A stretch of 64,000 nucleotides of DNA from an uncultured Chryseobacterium sp. (GTDB lineage: Bacteria; Bacteroidota; Bacteroidia; Flavobacteriales; Weeksellaceae), in assembly GCA_913776245.1 (NCBI GenBank), contig CAJYLO010000020.1:1-64000 (forward strand), in the 5' to 3' direction. The first letter of the stretch is position 1; each line of letters begins with the position of its first letter. A program made the translations under genes and the position numbers. A model generated the notes under the pieces. The model was not told the origin of the DNA. It saw only the letters and a program-made list of their open reading frames with translations, and searched no databases. Below are positions 7,006 through 14,800 of the stretch, in pieces.

Positions 7006-9465
7006 ATGAAATTCTATTTTACGCTCTTTCTTTTTTATGTATCATTGCTTTTTTCACAAAGCACACTCAAGGTATACAGATCGGATAACCATTTACCGAT
7101 TAAAGGAGCTAAAGTTTATTGTAATGATAAACTTCTCGGGCATACCGATGAAAACGGGCTGCTTAACTTTACCACAAAATGCCCGAAAGTAGATGTGGAA
7201 GCAAATCAGTTCATTGGTGATGAAGTGGTGGTGGATAAAACGATGGAAATTGCACTGGATAAAGAAAGCTCCAGGACAAGAGAAATAGAAACGGTGACAC
7301 TTACCAATGAAAGCGATCCGCGTGCTCTGGCTATTCTGAATAAGGTTTTCAGAAGTTTTAAAGATAATTCACCGAATGCATTGGACTCTTACTCTTATAA
7401 ATCTTATGAAAAAATGTCTTTTGATCTGGATCAGGACAGCATCAGTGATTACAGCCGTTTTATGAGGTCCAGAAAGGATTCTCTTGCCAGGCTGTCAAAC
7501 CGTACTCTTCCGAAAGAAGACAAGCAGAAGAAAGATTCTATAGAAGGAGAAAAAGCAATGAGTGTTTTTACCAGGAGCAAGATGTTTCTCTGGGAACGCG
7601 CCACACAATTTTTATTTTCTAAAAAGTACGGTGAGAAGATCAATATTCTGGATAACAGGATTTCCGGATTGCAGGAGCCTATCTATGAAATGATAACTTT
7701 GAGATCTAACCGGAACAAGGTGCCGAGAGAAGTCTTGCCGGAAAACCGAAGTCTTTACAGGTATTTCCTTACAGATTCCATTATGATAGACGGCAGAGAA
7801 AATTACGTCATCAGATTCAGGCAGGTAGATTACAAAACGCCTGTTAACAGGAGAAAGTACAACGGCTATCTTTATATTGACAAAGCGACTTATGCTATTA
7901 AAAAAATAGAAAGTAACAGCAAAGTTAAGTCGGATGGCAGCATCACTTCTGTTTGGATTCCTATTGATAATAAATGGTTTCTGAAGTCCGAGAACCTGAA
8001 AATCAAAATGGGAACGTCTTCCTTCAACACGGTTGAGAAAAAAGAAAATGAAACTGCTGAGGAAAAAAAAGAACGTCTTGATAAGGTGAAGAAATTCGGG
8101 ACCTATGTTTATATGAAAGCAGATTATTTTGATTTCCAAAGTCCTGTTGAGGTCAAAGCCAATCAATTTAATGGCTATACAATGAGCGTTAAAAATTCTG
8201 ACGGTTCTCTTTTAGATAAATACAGAACAGACAGCCTCACAACAAGAGAAAAACTGACCTATACCAAAATCGATTCCATTGGAAAGAAATATAAGCTGGA
8301 TCAGAAAGCTAAAGTAATTACGGGTCTTTTGCGGGGCAAAATAAGAATCGGGATGATAGACATCAATCCACTTCAGACCAAATATAACAGATACGAAGGT
8401 TTTCGTCTGGGGGCAGGATTCAAGCTCAATGAAAGGTTCAATAAATACATCTCGCCGGATGTTTACCTGGCTTATGGCTTTAAGGACAAGGAATTTAAGT
8501 ACGGAGCAGGTGTAGATTTTAGAACAACTTTGGAGCGCAACTCCTTCTTCCGCATCGAATATTTTAATGATGTTGCTGCGTCCGGACTTTTTAACCAGAA
8601 CCTCTGGAATTTCAGAATGACCATTATGAATTCCGGGATGTCTATCCAGAATGATAAATATTATAAGTTTGAAGGATTCCGTGCAGGTTATGAAGTGGAT
8701 CTCAGCAATTCGCTGACGCTGAATGTATCGGCAAAAAGACAAAAGGAAGAAGCCGTTTTTGATTATGCTTACAGAAACAGAACGGGAAGTTTCGACAATT
8801 TCAGTTCTTTAGCGACCATCAAGTTCTCACCGAACAGCAAGAATATAATGACGCCGTCGGGAAAATATACTTTTGAACAAAACTTTCCGGAAGTTTACCT
8901 GAATTATGAACAGGGTTTTAAAACTCTGGGCAGCGAGTTAAACTATAGCCGCTTCGACATTCTCTACACGCACCAGTTCCGAACAGTTCTGGGTGTTACT
9001 GGGACAAGGGCTTATGGCGGCTACTTCACAGGCGATGCGCCGGTTTGGCATCAGTTTGAAATGGGTGGATTGGATTCCAGCAGGGAAAACAGTATTTTTT
9101 CTAACTTTAACCTGACAACATACCTGGGCTTTGCAACAATGACATCAGGGAAATATTTCAATGATAAATTTGCTGGCTATTATTTTACCCACCGTATTCC
9201 TTGGTATTTCAAAAGTATCGGGAAAAATACCTCCAGCTTTGATGTTGTTTATAAAGGAATCATCGGGAATATGAAAAACCCGGAATATCACCAGTTTGAC
9301 TACAGTCCGCTGAACCATCTTTACCAGGAAATAGGCTTGGAAAATAACAATTTCCTCAGCACCAAGTTCAACCTTGGACTATTTTACAGGGTTGGCTATT
9401 ATAATACCAGTAAGTTTGCCGATAATTTTGCGATACAGTTGAAATTAAAAATTTTAGGTTTTTAG
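7006..9465 (+). CDS. DUF5686 outer-membrane protein with carboxypeptidase-regulatory-like domain
   Basis: I use the Met at 7006 (MKFYFTLFLFYVSLLFSQS), which begins a clean signal peptide; the open frame extends 40 codons upstream but overlaps the previous terminator. After the signal, residues 20-90 (LKVYRSDNHLPIKGAKVYCND) form a carboxypeptidase-D-like beta-sandwich common at the N-terminus of Bacteroidota outer-membrane proteins. The rest fits DUF5686, with many alternating hydrophobic/aromatic strands in the last 350 residues and a terminal LKLKILGF ending typical of a beta-barrel. No substrate is known for the family. The stop is 2 bases before the next gene, so the two are probably cotranscribed. 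Confidence 0.85.
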   Translation: MKFYFTLFLFYVSLLFSQSTLKVYRSDNHLPIKGAKVYCNDKLLGHTDENGLLNFTTKCPKVDVEANQFIGDEVVVDKTMEIALDKESSRTREIETVTLTNESDPRALAILNKVFRSFKDNSPNALDSYSYKSYEKMSFDLDQDSISDYSRFMRSRKDSLARLSNRTLPKEDKQKKDSIEGEKAMSVFTRSKMFLWERATQFLFSKKYGEKINILDNRISGLQEPIYEMITLRSNRNKVPREVLPENRSLYRYFLTDSIMIDGRENYVIRFRQVDYKTPVNRRKYNGYLYIDKATYAIKKIESNSKVKSDGSITSVWIPIDNKWFLKSENLKIKMGTSSFNTVEKKENETAEEKKERLDKVKKFGTYVYMKADYFDFQSPVEVKANQFNGYTMSVKNSDGSLLDKYRTDSLTTREKLTYTKIDSIGKKYKLDQKAKVITGLLRGKIRIGMIDINPLQTKYNRYEGFRLGAGFKLNERFNKYISPDVYLAYGFKDKEFKYGAGVDFRTTLERNSFFRIEYFNDVAASGLFNQNLWNFRMTIMNSGMSIQNDKYYKFEGFRAGYEVDLSNSLTLNVSAKRQKEEAVFDYAYRNRTGSFDNFSSLATIKFSPNSKNIMTPSGKYTFEQNFPEVYLNYEQGFKTLGSELNYSRFDILYTHQFRTVLGVTGTRAYGGYFTGDAPVWHQFEMGGLDSSRENSIFSNFNLTTYLGFATMTSGKYFNDKFAGYYFTHRIPWYFKSIGKNTSSFDVVYKGIIGNMKNPEYHQFDYSPLNHLYQEIGLENNNFLSTKFNLGLFYRVGYYNTSKFADNFAIQLKLKILGF

Positions 9466-9467
9466 CA

Positions 9468-9767
9468 ATGGATGAGTTATTCAAAAAACAGGTTTACGAG
9501 GTCACCAGGCTAATCCCGAAAGGCAGGATTTCCACTTATGGCGCTATTGCAAAAGCTGTAGGCTATCCGAATCATTCCCGACACGTTGGTCATGCAATGG
9601 GCGGATGTCCGAAAGACGTTCCGGCACACCGCGTTATCAGCAGCTCAGGAAAACTATCAGTTCCGTCGTTCCGGGAAAGGCTGGAAAAAGAAAATGTCGT
9701 GGTACAGGACAACTGGAAGATCAAGGATTTTAAAACGCTCTTTTGGGATCCTTTGAAAGAGCTGTGA
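9468..9767 (+). CDS. Alkyltransferase-like (ATL) DNA-repair protein
   Basis: The protein is 99 residues and corresponds to the C-terminal DNA-binding domain of O6-alkylguanine-DNA alkyltransferase. The active-site motif, normally PCHR, reads VPAHRVI, so the alkyl-accepting Cys is replaced by Ala. Helix-turn-helix residues (YGAIAKAVGYPNHSRHVGHAM) and the Asn-hinge region are present. Established: ATL proteins have Trp or Ala in place of Cys, bind O6-alkylguanine without repairing it, and pass the lesion to nucleotide-excision repair. It starts 2 bases after the DUF5686 gene, so coupling is likely, though the two functions seem unrelated. Confidence 0.88.
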   Translation: MDELFKKQVYEVTRLIPKGRISTYGAIAKAVGYPNHSRHVGHAMGGCPKDVPAHRVISSSGKLSVPSFRERLEKENVVVQDNWKIKDFKTLFWDPLKEL

Positions 9768-9803
9768 TTTCAAATGCTTTACAGAATTTTTCATAAATAT
9801 TTT

Positions 9804-10640
9804 CTAATAATTCTTCTTGTACTTATTACCTTGTATCAGATACTTGGATTCTTTTCCATTATTAATACGGAAAAGTGTTTTTAAACTGATATTCCTACCT
9901 TTTGGTCTTGGTTGATAACACATAAAATGTAAATGAGGACCAGTGCTCCAGCCTGTGTTACCGCTAAGAGCTATAGTTTGTCCTTTTTGTACGGTATCTC
10001 CTGCATTAACTTTTGAGCCATTCATCTTTAAATGATAATAATCTGCTATGGTTCCATCTCTATGGATAATTTTTATGTAGTTACCATATTTTGCACACGA
10101 TTTATCCGTACAACCAGTATTGCTATCTTGTTTTACTTCCATCACAATGCCTTCTCTTGCTGCCAGAACCTCTGTTCCTACAGGCATCTCAAAATCTAAG
10201 GCATTCTGATTCTGATGAGAAAGTGAACCGTTATATCCCTGAGCTACAAGAAATATTTCTTTTGATTTATAAGGTAGGTCATATTCATAATTTTCTTCAT
10301 AGTTCGTATTCCAGATGTTTCCTTTACTAATTATAAATTTAGGGACTTTCTTAAATTCAAAAGGCTTGTTAATACTTAAAGGGACGAATTGTGCAAGCCT
10401 TTTTTTAAAGGTATTACCTTCTATTACACAGTTTGTTGCGAAATGCTCTCCTATAGAGCGCATATTTTCTCCTATCGGCTGCCCATCAAATTCAAAAGAG
10501 TAGGGGAAAGGATCTTGGTTATCCACAAGAAGCGTAATAGTATCTTCCTTCTTCTGATAGTAAATTTTGAAGTTAAGCGTAGTCTGCGCATACAGGAAAC
10601 TTTGGAAAGCTAAAATTAAGATGACTATTAACTTATTCAT
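9804..10640 (-). CDS. Secreted M23-family metallopeptidase (peptidoglycan endopeptidase-like)
   Basis: The protein is 278 residues with a signal peptide (MNKLIVILILAFQSFLYAQ). The C-terminal LytM domain shows the zinc ligands of M23: HQNQNALDF (His...Asp) and GPHLHF, with YYHLKMNGSKVNAGDTVQKGQ between them. Family members cut peptide cross-links in peptidoglycan or other glycine-rich peptides in the periplasm. The 110-residue N-terminal region is not recognised. The gene is last in a leftward run of envelope proteins starting at 13910, separated from the preceding gene by a hairpin, so it may be transcribed only partly with them. Confidence 0.85.
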   Translation of the reverse strand: MNKLIVILILAFQSFLYAQTTLNFKIYYQKKEDTITLLVDNQDPFPYSFEFDGQPIGENMRSIGEHFATNCVIEGNTFKKRLAQFVPLSINKPFEFKKVPKFIISKGNIWNTNYEENYEYDLPYKSKEIFLVAQGYNGSLSHQNQNALDFEMPVGTEVLAAREGIVMEVKQDSNTGCTDKSCAKYGNYIKIIHRDGTIADYYHLKMNGSKVNAGDTVQKGQTIALSGNTGWSTGPHLHFMCYQPRPKGRNISLKTLFRINNGKESKYLIQGNKYKKNY

Positions 10641-10649
10641 GATGTTAAT

Positions 10650-10672
10650 AAAGCCCCATTAAGGGGCTTTTA
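10650..10672 (-). terminator. Hairpin between a DUF6705 gene and the M23 gene
   Basis: The stem AAAGCCCC/GGGGCTTT with a five-base loop is followed by TTTATT on the minus strand. It probably terminates or attenuates the leftward transcript before the M23 gene. Confidence 0.65.
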
Positions 10673-10673
10673 A

Positions 10674-11249
10674 TTATTGCTTAGTAAAAATTAAGTCTTT
10701 TGTTTCAGGTAGATAGATCGTAATATCTGTTCCTTTAGGACACCTATTGGTAAAAGTTTCTTGTGGAAAATAATTCCATAACATATGCTTTGAGTTTATA
10801 ATTTCTAGATCTATTCCTCCTAAACCTACACTGCAAGCTACTCCGCTATAAAAAAAGTATGCTATTTTTCTTTTTTTATTAAAACCCTGTGATATAATTT
10901 TAGATATATTAGGATTGGGGTGCAAGTAATTTTCAATAACTTTTCCATTCTTGTCAGTAATTTTATGTTGTAATATAAGGGTATCTTCAAAGTAGTTAAC
11001 TTCTTTTTCTCTAAAACCTATTCTTGCCGGACGTTTGCTGACTTTAATTATTTTAATTAAAATAATCTTGTCATCGAATGCTGCTTTCCAGGTTCCTATA
11101 AAAGGTATATAATCATTATGTAAATCCTTTAAATAATCGCCCAATTTTATACTATCCTTTATTGTAGAGTCTAATGGTAATATTCTTTCTTGAGCCTTGT
11201 ACAAGAATAAAGGAAATAAAATTAATAATAAAAATATTTTTCTCATCAT
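10674..11249 (-). CDS. DUF6705-like secreted protein (third, most diverged member)
   Basis: The protein is 191 residues with a hydrophobic N-terminus (MMRKIFLLLILFPLFLYKAQ) and no lipobox Cys, unlike its two relatives at 11280 and 12001. The shared framework is clear: LPLDSTIKDSI...YLKDLHNDYIPFIGTWKAAF near the N-terminus, an ACSVGLGGIDL segment matching NCSIGNGLIKF, and the ending NRCPKGTDITIYLPETKDLIFTKQ. I associate this layout with DUF6705 of Flavobacteriia, from memory. Function is unknown. It probably folds as a small beta-rich periplasmic protein. Confidence 0.7.
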   Translation of the reverse strand: MMRKIFLLLILFPLFLYKAQERILPLDSTIKDSIKLGDYLKDLHNDYIPFIGTWKAAFDDKIILIKIIKVSKRPARIGFREKEVNYFEDTLILQHKITDKNGKVIENYLHPNPNISKIISQGFNKKRKIAYFFYSGVACSVGLGGIDLEIINSKHMLWNYFPQETFTNRCPKGTDITIYLPETKDLIFTKQ

Positions 11250-11279
11250 TTTTAGCGCAAAGTCTCGTGGAGCTTTTAA

Positions 11280-11846
11280 TTATTGCTTAGTAAAAACAAG
11301 GTTCTCTGTTTCTGGCAGATAGATTGTATAATCCAGATTTTTAGGACACATATTATCATTGAGAGTTGCAGAGCCGGGGTAATAGTTCCAGTAAAACTGT
11401 GTAGCACTTATTTTTTTAAATTTTATAAGTCCGTTTCCAATACTGCAATTACCTCCTGAAAATATTAATGTAACGACAGCACCATTATCCTCTGTCATTA
11501 AACCTTCTATACTCAAACTTGAGTCATTTGTAAAATCTTTTCCCAATGTAGACTGTGCCACTACACCATTGGTTTTGATTTCATATCTCACAATAAGCCG
11601 GTCTGTGAAATAGTTTTTACCAAGCAAATTAATAGGAACTTTTTCTTCTTTATTAATTACCAGTTTGATATTTTTTCCCTGATATGTTGCTGTCCAGGTT
11701 CCTATATAGGGATTAAACTCATTGTTGGTATCTTTAAAATAAGCATTTATTGGTACCGTAGTGATATTGGAGTTAATTGGAACAATTTGTTGTCCTTTGC
11801 AAGAAATGATTAAGCTGATGCTTAATATCAGTAATAGTTGTTTCAT
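11280..11846 (-). CDS. DUF6705-like lipoprotein, copy 1 of a tandem pair
   Basis: The protein is 188 residues from MKQLLLILSISLIISCKGQ, a lipoprotein signal with Cys16 as the acylated residue; the ORF can be extended 8 codons upstream but this start matches its twin. It is nearly identical to the protein at 12001-12567, with differences concentrated near residues 20-30 and 70-80 (INLLGKNYFTD here, FEMWDKNFYRD there). GTWTATYQGK and the C-terminus NMCPKNLDYTIYLPETENLVFTKQ are the same in both. No activity is known. The recent duplication and the local divergence suggest diversifying paralogues, for example immunity-like or ligand-binding proteins; this is inference. Confidence 0.78.
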   Translation of the reverse strand: MKQLLLILSISLIISCKGQQIVPINSNITTVPINAYFKDTNNEFNPYIGTWTATYQGKNIKLVINKEEKVPINLLGKNYFTDRLIVRYEIKTNGVVAQSTLGKDFTNDSSLSIEGLMTEDNGAVVTLIFSGGNCSIGNGLIKFKKISATQFYWNYYPGSATLNDNMCPKNLDYTIYLPETENLVFTKQ

Positions 11847-11865
11847 AATTATTTTTTTTTTTAGT

Positions 11866-11945
11866 AACAAAGAACAGCTGTATCTCTCACAGCCATCCGA
11901 AGTATATACCTTGTTATCATTTATTTTTGTGCAACAACTTTATCT
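11866..11945 (-). pseudogene. Remnant of the 3' end of the 443-residue lipoprotein gene
   Basis: This non-coding stretch aligns with the last 80 bases of the gene at 12579-13910. KINDNKVYT corresponds to KIDSNNKVYT, and the final bases ACAGCTGTTCTTTGTTAC match ACAGCTGTTCCTTGTTAT. Stops and frame changes break it. It lies directly before copy 1 of the DUF6705 pair, just as the intact gene's end lies before copy 2, so the duplication carried the tail of the upstream gene. Confidence 0.65.
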
Positions 11946-11969
11946 TTGTATATTTATTCTTACAAGTAA

Positions 11970-11995
11970 AAACCTCCTTTTTTACAGGAGGCTAT
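11970..11995 (-). terminator. Terminator after DUF6705 copy 2
   Basis: On the minus strand, CCTCCT/AGGAGG with a seven-base loop is followed by TTTTTAC, a few bases after the stop at 12001. Confidence 0.7.
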
Positions 11996-12000
11996 TTTAT

Positions 12001-12567
12001 TTACTGTTTAGTAAAAACAAGGTTCTCTGTTTCTGGCAGATAGATTGTATAATCCAGATTTTTAGGGCACATATTATCATTGAGAGTTGCAGAGCCGGGG
12101 TAATAGTTCCAGTAAAACTGTGTAGCACTTATTTTTTTAAATTTTATAAGTCCGTTTCCAATACTGCAATTACCCCCTGAAAAGATTAATGTAACGACAG
12201 CACCATTGGATTCTGTTTTTAAACCTTCTATACTCAAACTTGAGTCATTTGTAAAATCTTTTCCTAATGTAGATTGTGTCACTACACCATTGGTTTTGAT
12301 TTCATATCTCACAATAAGCCGGTCTCTGTAAAAATTTTTATCCCACATCTCAAAAGGAACTTTCTCTTCTTTATTAATTACCAGTTTGATACTTTTTCCT
12401 TGGTATGTTGCCGTCCAGGTTCCTATATAGGGATTAAACTCATTATTGGTATCTTTTAGATATGCATTGGCTGGTGCATCATACGCAGATGTATTAAGTG
12501 GAACAATTTGTTGTCCTTTGCAAGAAATGATTAAGCTTATGCTTAATATTAATAATAGTTGTTTCAT
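12001..12567 (-). CDS. DUF6705-like lipoprotein, copy 2 of a tandem pair
   Basis: The protein is 188 residues from MKQLLLILSISLIISCKGQ with the same lipobox as copy 1. The start lies 12 bases after the stop of the 443-residue lipoprotein gene upstream, so the two form a transcription unit. The DNA is almost identical to 11280-11846 over its whole length apart from two short variable patches, indicating a recent tandem duplication of about 650 bases that included the 3' end of the upstream gene. Expected location: lipid-anchored in the outer or inner membrane, facing the periplasm. Biochemical role unknown. Confidence 0.8.
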   Translation of the reverse strand: MKQLLLILSISLIISCKGQQIVPLNTSAYDAPANAYLKDTNNEFNPYIGTWTATYQGKSIKLVINKEEKVPFEMWDKNFYRDRLIVRYEIKTNGVVTQSTLGKDFTNDSSLSIEGLKTESNGAVVTLIFSGGNCSIGNGLIKFKKISATQFYWNYYPGSATLNDNMCPKNLDYTIYLPETENLVFTKQ

Positions 12568-12578
12568 ATTTATATTTT

Positions 12579-13910
12579 TTAATAACAAGGAACAGCTGTG
12601 GTAGAGCCGTCCGGATTTTTATTTACAGTATATACTTTGTTGTTACTGTCTATTTTCTGCAGGGTGATTTTATCCTGTAGCCCCATTTTTTTTAATGTCG
12701 CAAAAAACATCAATTCAATTTTTTTATCCATTGTCATATTAGGTTTTGTCACTAATTCCAAATATTGTTTCCATTGTTCTTGATTTAAATCCTTTAGCTG
12801 TTTTGGAGAAAAGCTTCCATAGGCAGGCAGGTCTGCCATACCACCGTTAAACTGGATCACATAGTTCATATCCCCCGGTATTACTACGCCTAAAAAAGCA
12901 TTAGTAGGATCAGATGCGCCATTGTACCTTGCAATATCAAGTAAAGTATTGATATCATTTGAAGAGAAGGTCTGGGCTCCTAATGCGGTATGGTTATGAT
13001 AACCGCCGTTTAATAAAGAGGGGTCACCAAACTCTACACTATGGGCTGCATTATTAGCAGTAACAGTTGGGTCTCCTGTTTTATTAAATTTCCATCCTTT
13101 TTCTCCGCTACCGGTTTTAATGAAATCCTTCAAATCCTTTATTTTTTCCAGTACTTTGGGATTTCCAATAATTTTTGTTTTTGTTTTCTCACACGGTGTT
13201 TTAGTCCCGGGCGTTCCGCCACCTCCTGAACCGGTGTTACCGTAGTTTGGTGTTCCTGTATCACCTTCATTACCGCTACAGTACATAAGCATAATTGGCT
13301 CAAAAGTTCCATCTTCATAAGCCCAGCCAAGGTATGTGCAGGTTACCGTGTCCGGTGCCTGGTTGCTGGTACCATCATTATTATTATGAGGGTTGTCCGG
13401 ACGGCGGAAGCCTTCATCATAATATCTGGCGAAAACCTTTTTGTTTTGAGAATCAATGATAATGATTTGTCCGCTGAATCGCTGACTGATGCTATAGAAG
13501 TTGAACCGTTTGTCCGTGTTCCTGAATTTTTTGTCCGCAGAGGCAAGCACCAGGTAGAAGATTTCAAAATCACCATTGTCCTTTTGCTTCATCAGAAGAC
13601 GGTGGAAGGCAGAGAAGGTTTCTCCGCTGCTGCTTTCTACGGTACCCAGCTTACTGGTTACCTCCAGCGGAATTTCTACATAAGTTCCATCAGCTCCGGT
13701 AGAAACAATAGCTCCATCCCAATTATAAGATGATACGTAAGAGAGCATTGCAATTTTAGTATTGGATTTTTGAAAAAAAGACCTGGCGTCAGATACCAGC
13801 CGGATATTATTGTTTTCTGTGGTATTGTGGAAATCATCCTGTCGACATCCAAATAAAAGTAGTAGAAGCAAAGAGGCAAAAATGCCCTTGCGCAATAAAA
13901 TTTTCATCAT
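12579..13910 (-). CDS. Large lipoprotein with a C-terminal JAMM-like HxH...SxxD motif
   Basis: This is a 443-residue protein with a lipoprotein signal (LLLLLLFGCRQDD, Cys22). Residues 25-210 form an N-terminal domain I do not recognise. A Gly/Thr/Pro linker (about 214-238) leads to a separate C-terminal domain (240-443). That domain contains GGYHNHTALGAQTFSSNDIN with His305, His307, Ser316 or Ser317 and Asp319, plus Glu293 just before, resembling the metal site of JAB/MPN (JAMM) metallopeptidases, where HxH is followed by seven residues and SxxD. The spacing here is one residue longer and the Glu is unusually close, so the assignment is tentative. The modular layout and the lipoprotein pair downstream recall effector-immunity loci. 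Start could be either of two adjacent Met. Confidence 0.75.
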   Translation of the reverse strand: MMKILLRKGIFASLLLLLLFGCRQDDFHNTTENNNIRLVSDARSFFQKSNTKIAMLSYVSSYNWDGAIVSTGADGTYVEIPLEVTSKLGTVESSSGETFSAFHRLLMKQKDNGDFEIFYLVLASADKKFRNTDKRFNFYSISQRFSGQIIIIDSQNKKVFARYYDEGFRRPDNPHNNNDGTSNQAPDTVTCTYLGWAYEDGTFEPIMLMYCSGNEGDTGTPNYGNTGSGGGGTPGTKTPCEKTKTKIIGNPKVLEKIKDLKDFIKTGSGEKGWKFNKTGDPTVTANNAAHSVEFGDPSLLNGGYHNHTALGAQTFSSNDINTLLDIARYNGASDPTNAFLGVVIPGDMNYVIQFNGGMADLPAYGSFSPKQLKDLNQEQWKQYLELVTKPNMTMDKKIELMFFATLKKMGLQDKITLQKIDSNNKVYTVNKNPDGSTTAVPCY

Positions 13911-13985
13911 AGGTTTTTAATGTTTAAATTAATAGTTTTCTATAGGCAAATATGGAAAAAATATTTTCTTGTTGTCATTATTATT

Positions 13986-14010
13986 TTAATATTTTTGATT
14001 AAAATATTAA
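13986..14010 (+). promoter_or_regulatory. Promoter and likely autoregulatory operator of the XRE gene
   Basis: TATTTTTG at 13990-13997 is a good -7 box, 18 bases before the XRE start. It sits inside a perfect inverted repeat, TTAATATT (13986-13993) and AATATTAA (14003-14010). An operator overlapping the -7 box would fit self-repression, and the same spot could control the divergent lipoprotein gene. Confidence 0.5.
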
Positions 14011-14014
14011 TAAA

Positions 14015-14368
14015 ATGAGCTTAGGAACCAAAGTGAGACGCTACCGCGAAGCTAAAAACTGGTCACAGAACGATCTGGTACTGCGCCTGGATGTGACGCA
14101 AGGGACTATTTCCAATATAGAATCGGACAAGAGCATTCCCAATTCGCTCCTTCTCAACAGCATTGCCAAAGCGCTGGAGGTGGATATGAATGACTTACTA
14201 AGTGATGCTAATAATATTATGACAAACAGTGATTTTAGTGATAGTGCTGTTGCTGCTGTCAATCAATATAATCCTACTTTTAATATGCAGTCTCCGGAAC
14301 TGATGGAAAGTATCCTCAAAAACCAGGAGCAGATCGCTAAACTGATCGAGTCCAGAACAAGCTTATAG
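14015..14368 (+). CDS. XRE-family helix-turn-helix regulator
   Basis: The protein is 117 residues. Residues 6-62 form a Cro/CI-type HTH (VRRYREAKNWSQNDLVLRLDVTQGTISNIESDKSIPNSLLLNSIAKALEVDMNDLL) with the usual SQ...D and ISNIE recognition elements; that stretch is listed here as motif pieces spanning residues 7-63. The C-terminal 50 residues are polar and may mediate oligomerisation. It is divergent from the lipoprotein gene at 13910, with an inverted repeat over its own promoter, so it probably controls that locus, itself, or both. The small size is like regulators of mobile or toxin-antitoxin loci. Confidence 0.85.
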   Translation: MSLGTKVRRYREAKNWSQNDLVLRLDVTQGTISNIESDKSIPNSLLLNSIAKALEVDMNDLLSDANNIMTNSDFSDSAVAAVNQYNPTFNMQSPELMESILKNQEQIAKLIESRTSL

Positions 14369-14394
14369 AAGGTCTTCTGAAGAAGTAAAAAAGA

Positions 14395-14443
14395 CAAAAA
14401 AAACACCCCTCTGCAAGTCCGATGAACAGGGCGTTTGCAGGGG
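14395..14443 (-). terminator. Hairpin with minus-strand T-run, no minus gene upstream
   Basis: ACCCCTCTGCAA (14404-14415) pairs with TTGCAGGGGT (14434-14443). On the minus strand the stem is followed by a run of T, as in a factor-independent terminator. No minus-strand gene lies between here and the terminator at 14801. Confidence 0.55.
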
Positions 14444-14484
14444 TAGTCAAAAACGTGCTTACGTTTCAATTAAAACGCACGTAT

Positions 14485-14524
14485 GTTCCTTTTTGTAAAA
14501 ACTTACGTTTTTACAAAAAGGAAC
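14485..14524. repeat. Perfect 18-bp inverted repeat with four-base loop
   Basis: Arms at 14485-14502 and 14507-14524 (GTTCCTTTTTGTAAAAAC and its complement) are perfect. Outside them, TAAAACGCACGTAT and GTACGTTTTAG extend the symmetry imperfectly. Nearby ACGTGCTTACGTTT can pair with AAACGCACGT, giving a competing fold. It has the features of a structured RNA or a protein-binding site. Confidence 0.6.
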
Positions 14525-14677
14525 GTACGTTTTAGTGAAATATACCTTTCTTATTTTTATGTTGTATTTGTAGATTTTTTTCTACAAACTAAAATATTTA
14601 ATAAAATATACTTTTTTATTTGATTAAAATTTATAATTTTACCTCAATCAATTTAATTTTAATTAAAAATACAAAAG

Positions 14678-14791
14678 ATGCCAATTAACAATTTTCCCGT
14701 AGATCCTTAGTATTGGTTGATGAGTACTTGGTGCCCATTTGTGTTTTTTACTTTCTGCTACGTTCTGCGGGATTTATTTTTTAAACGGTAA
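14678..14791 (+). other. Tiny ORF pair in one frame, split by an in-frame TAG
   Basis: ATG at 14678 gives MPINNFPVDP and a TAG stop (14708-14710). The same frame continues YWL and an ATG at 14720 giving a 23-residue hydrophobic peptide (MSTWCPFVFFTFCYVLRDLF...) to 14791. A terminator follows 10 bases later and an AT-rich promoter-like stretch precedes. It could be a small membrane peptide or part of a small RNA; nothing in the sequence decides this. Confidence 0.25.
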
Positions 14792-14800
14792 TAATTGAAG

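Noticed and set aside
7612-8166. 184-residue minus-strand ORF inside the DUF5686 gene
   Set aside because: Shadow frame with no motifs, fully inside a supported gene.
11250-11279. Second remnant of the large lipoprotein gene before the third DUF6705 gene
   Set aside because: The 30-base gap shows no similarity to the gene's 3' end.
11761-12180. Plus-strand 139-residue ORF
   Set aside because: It lies antisense to the DUF6705 pair and their terminator, with composition typical of a shadow frame.
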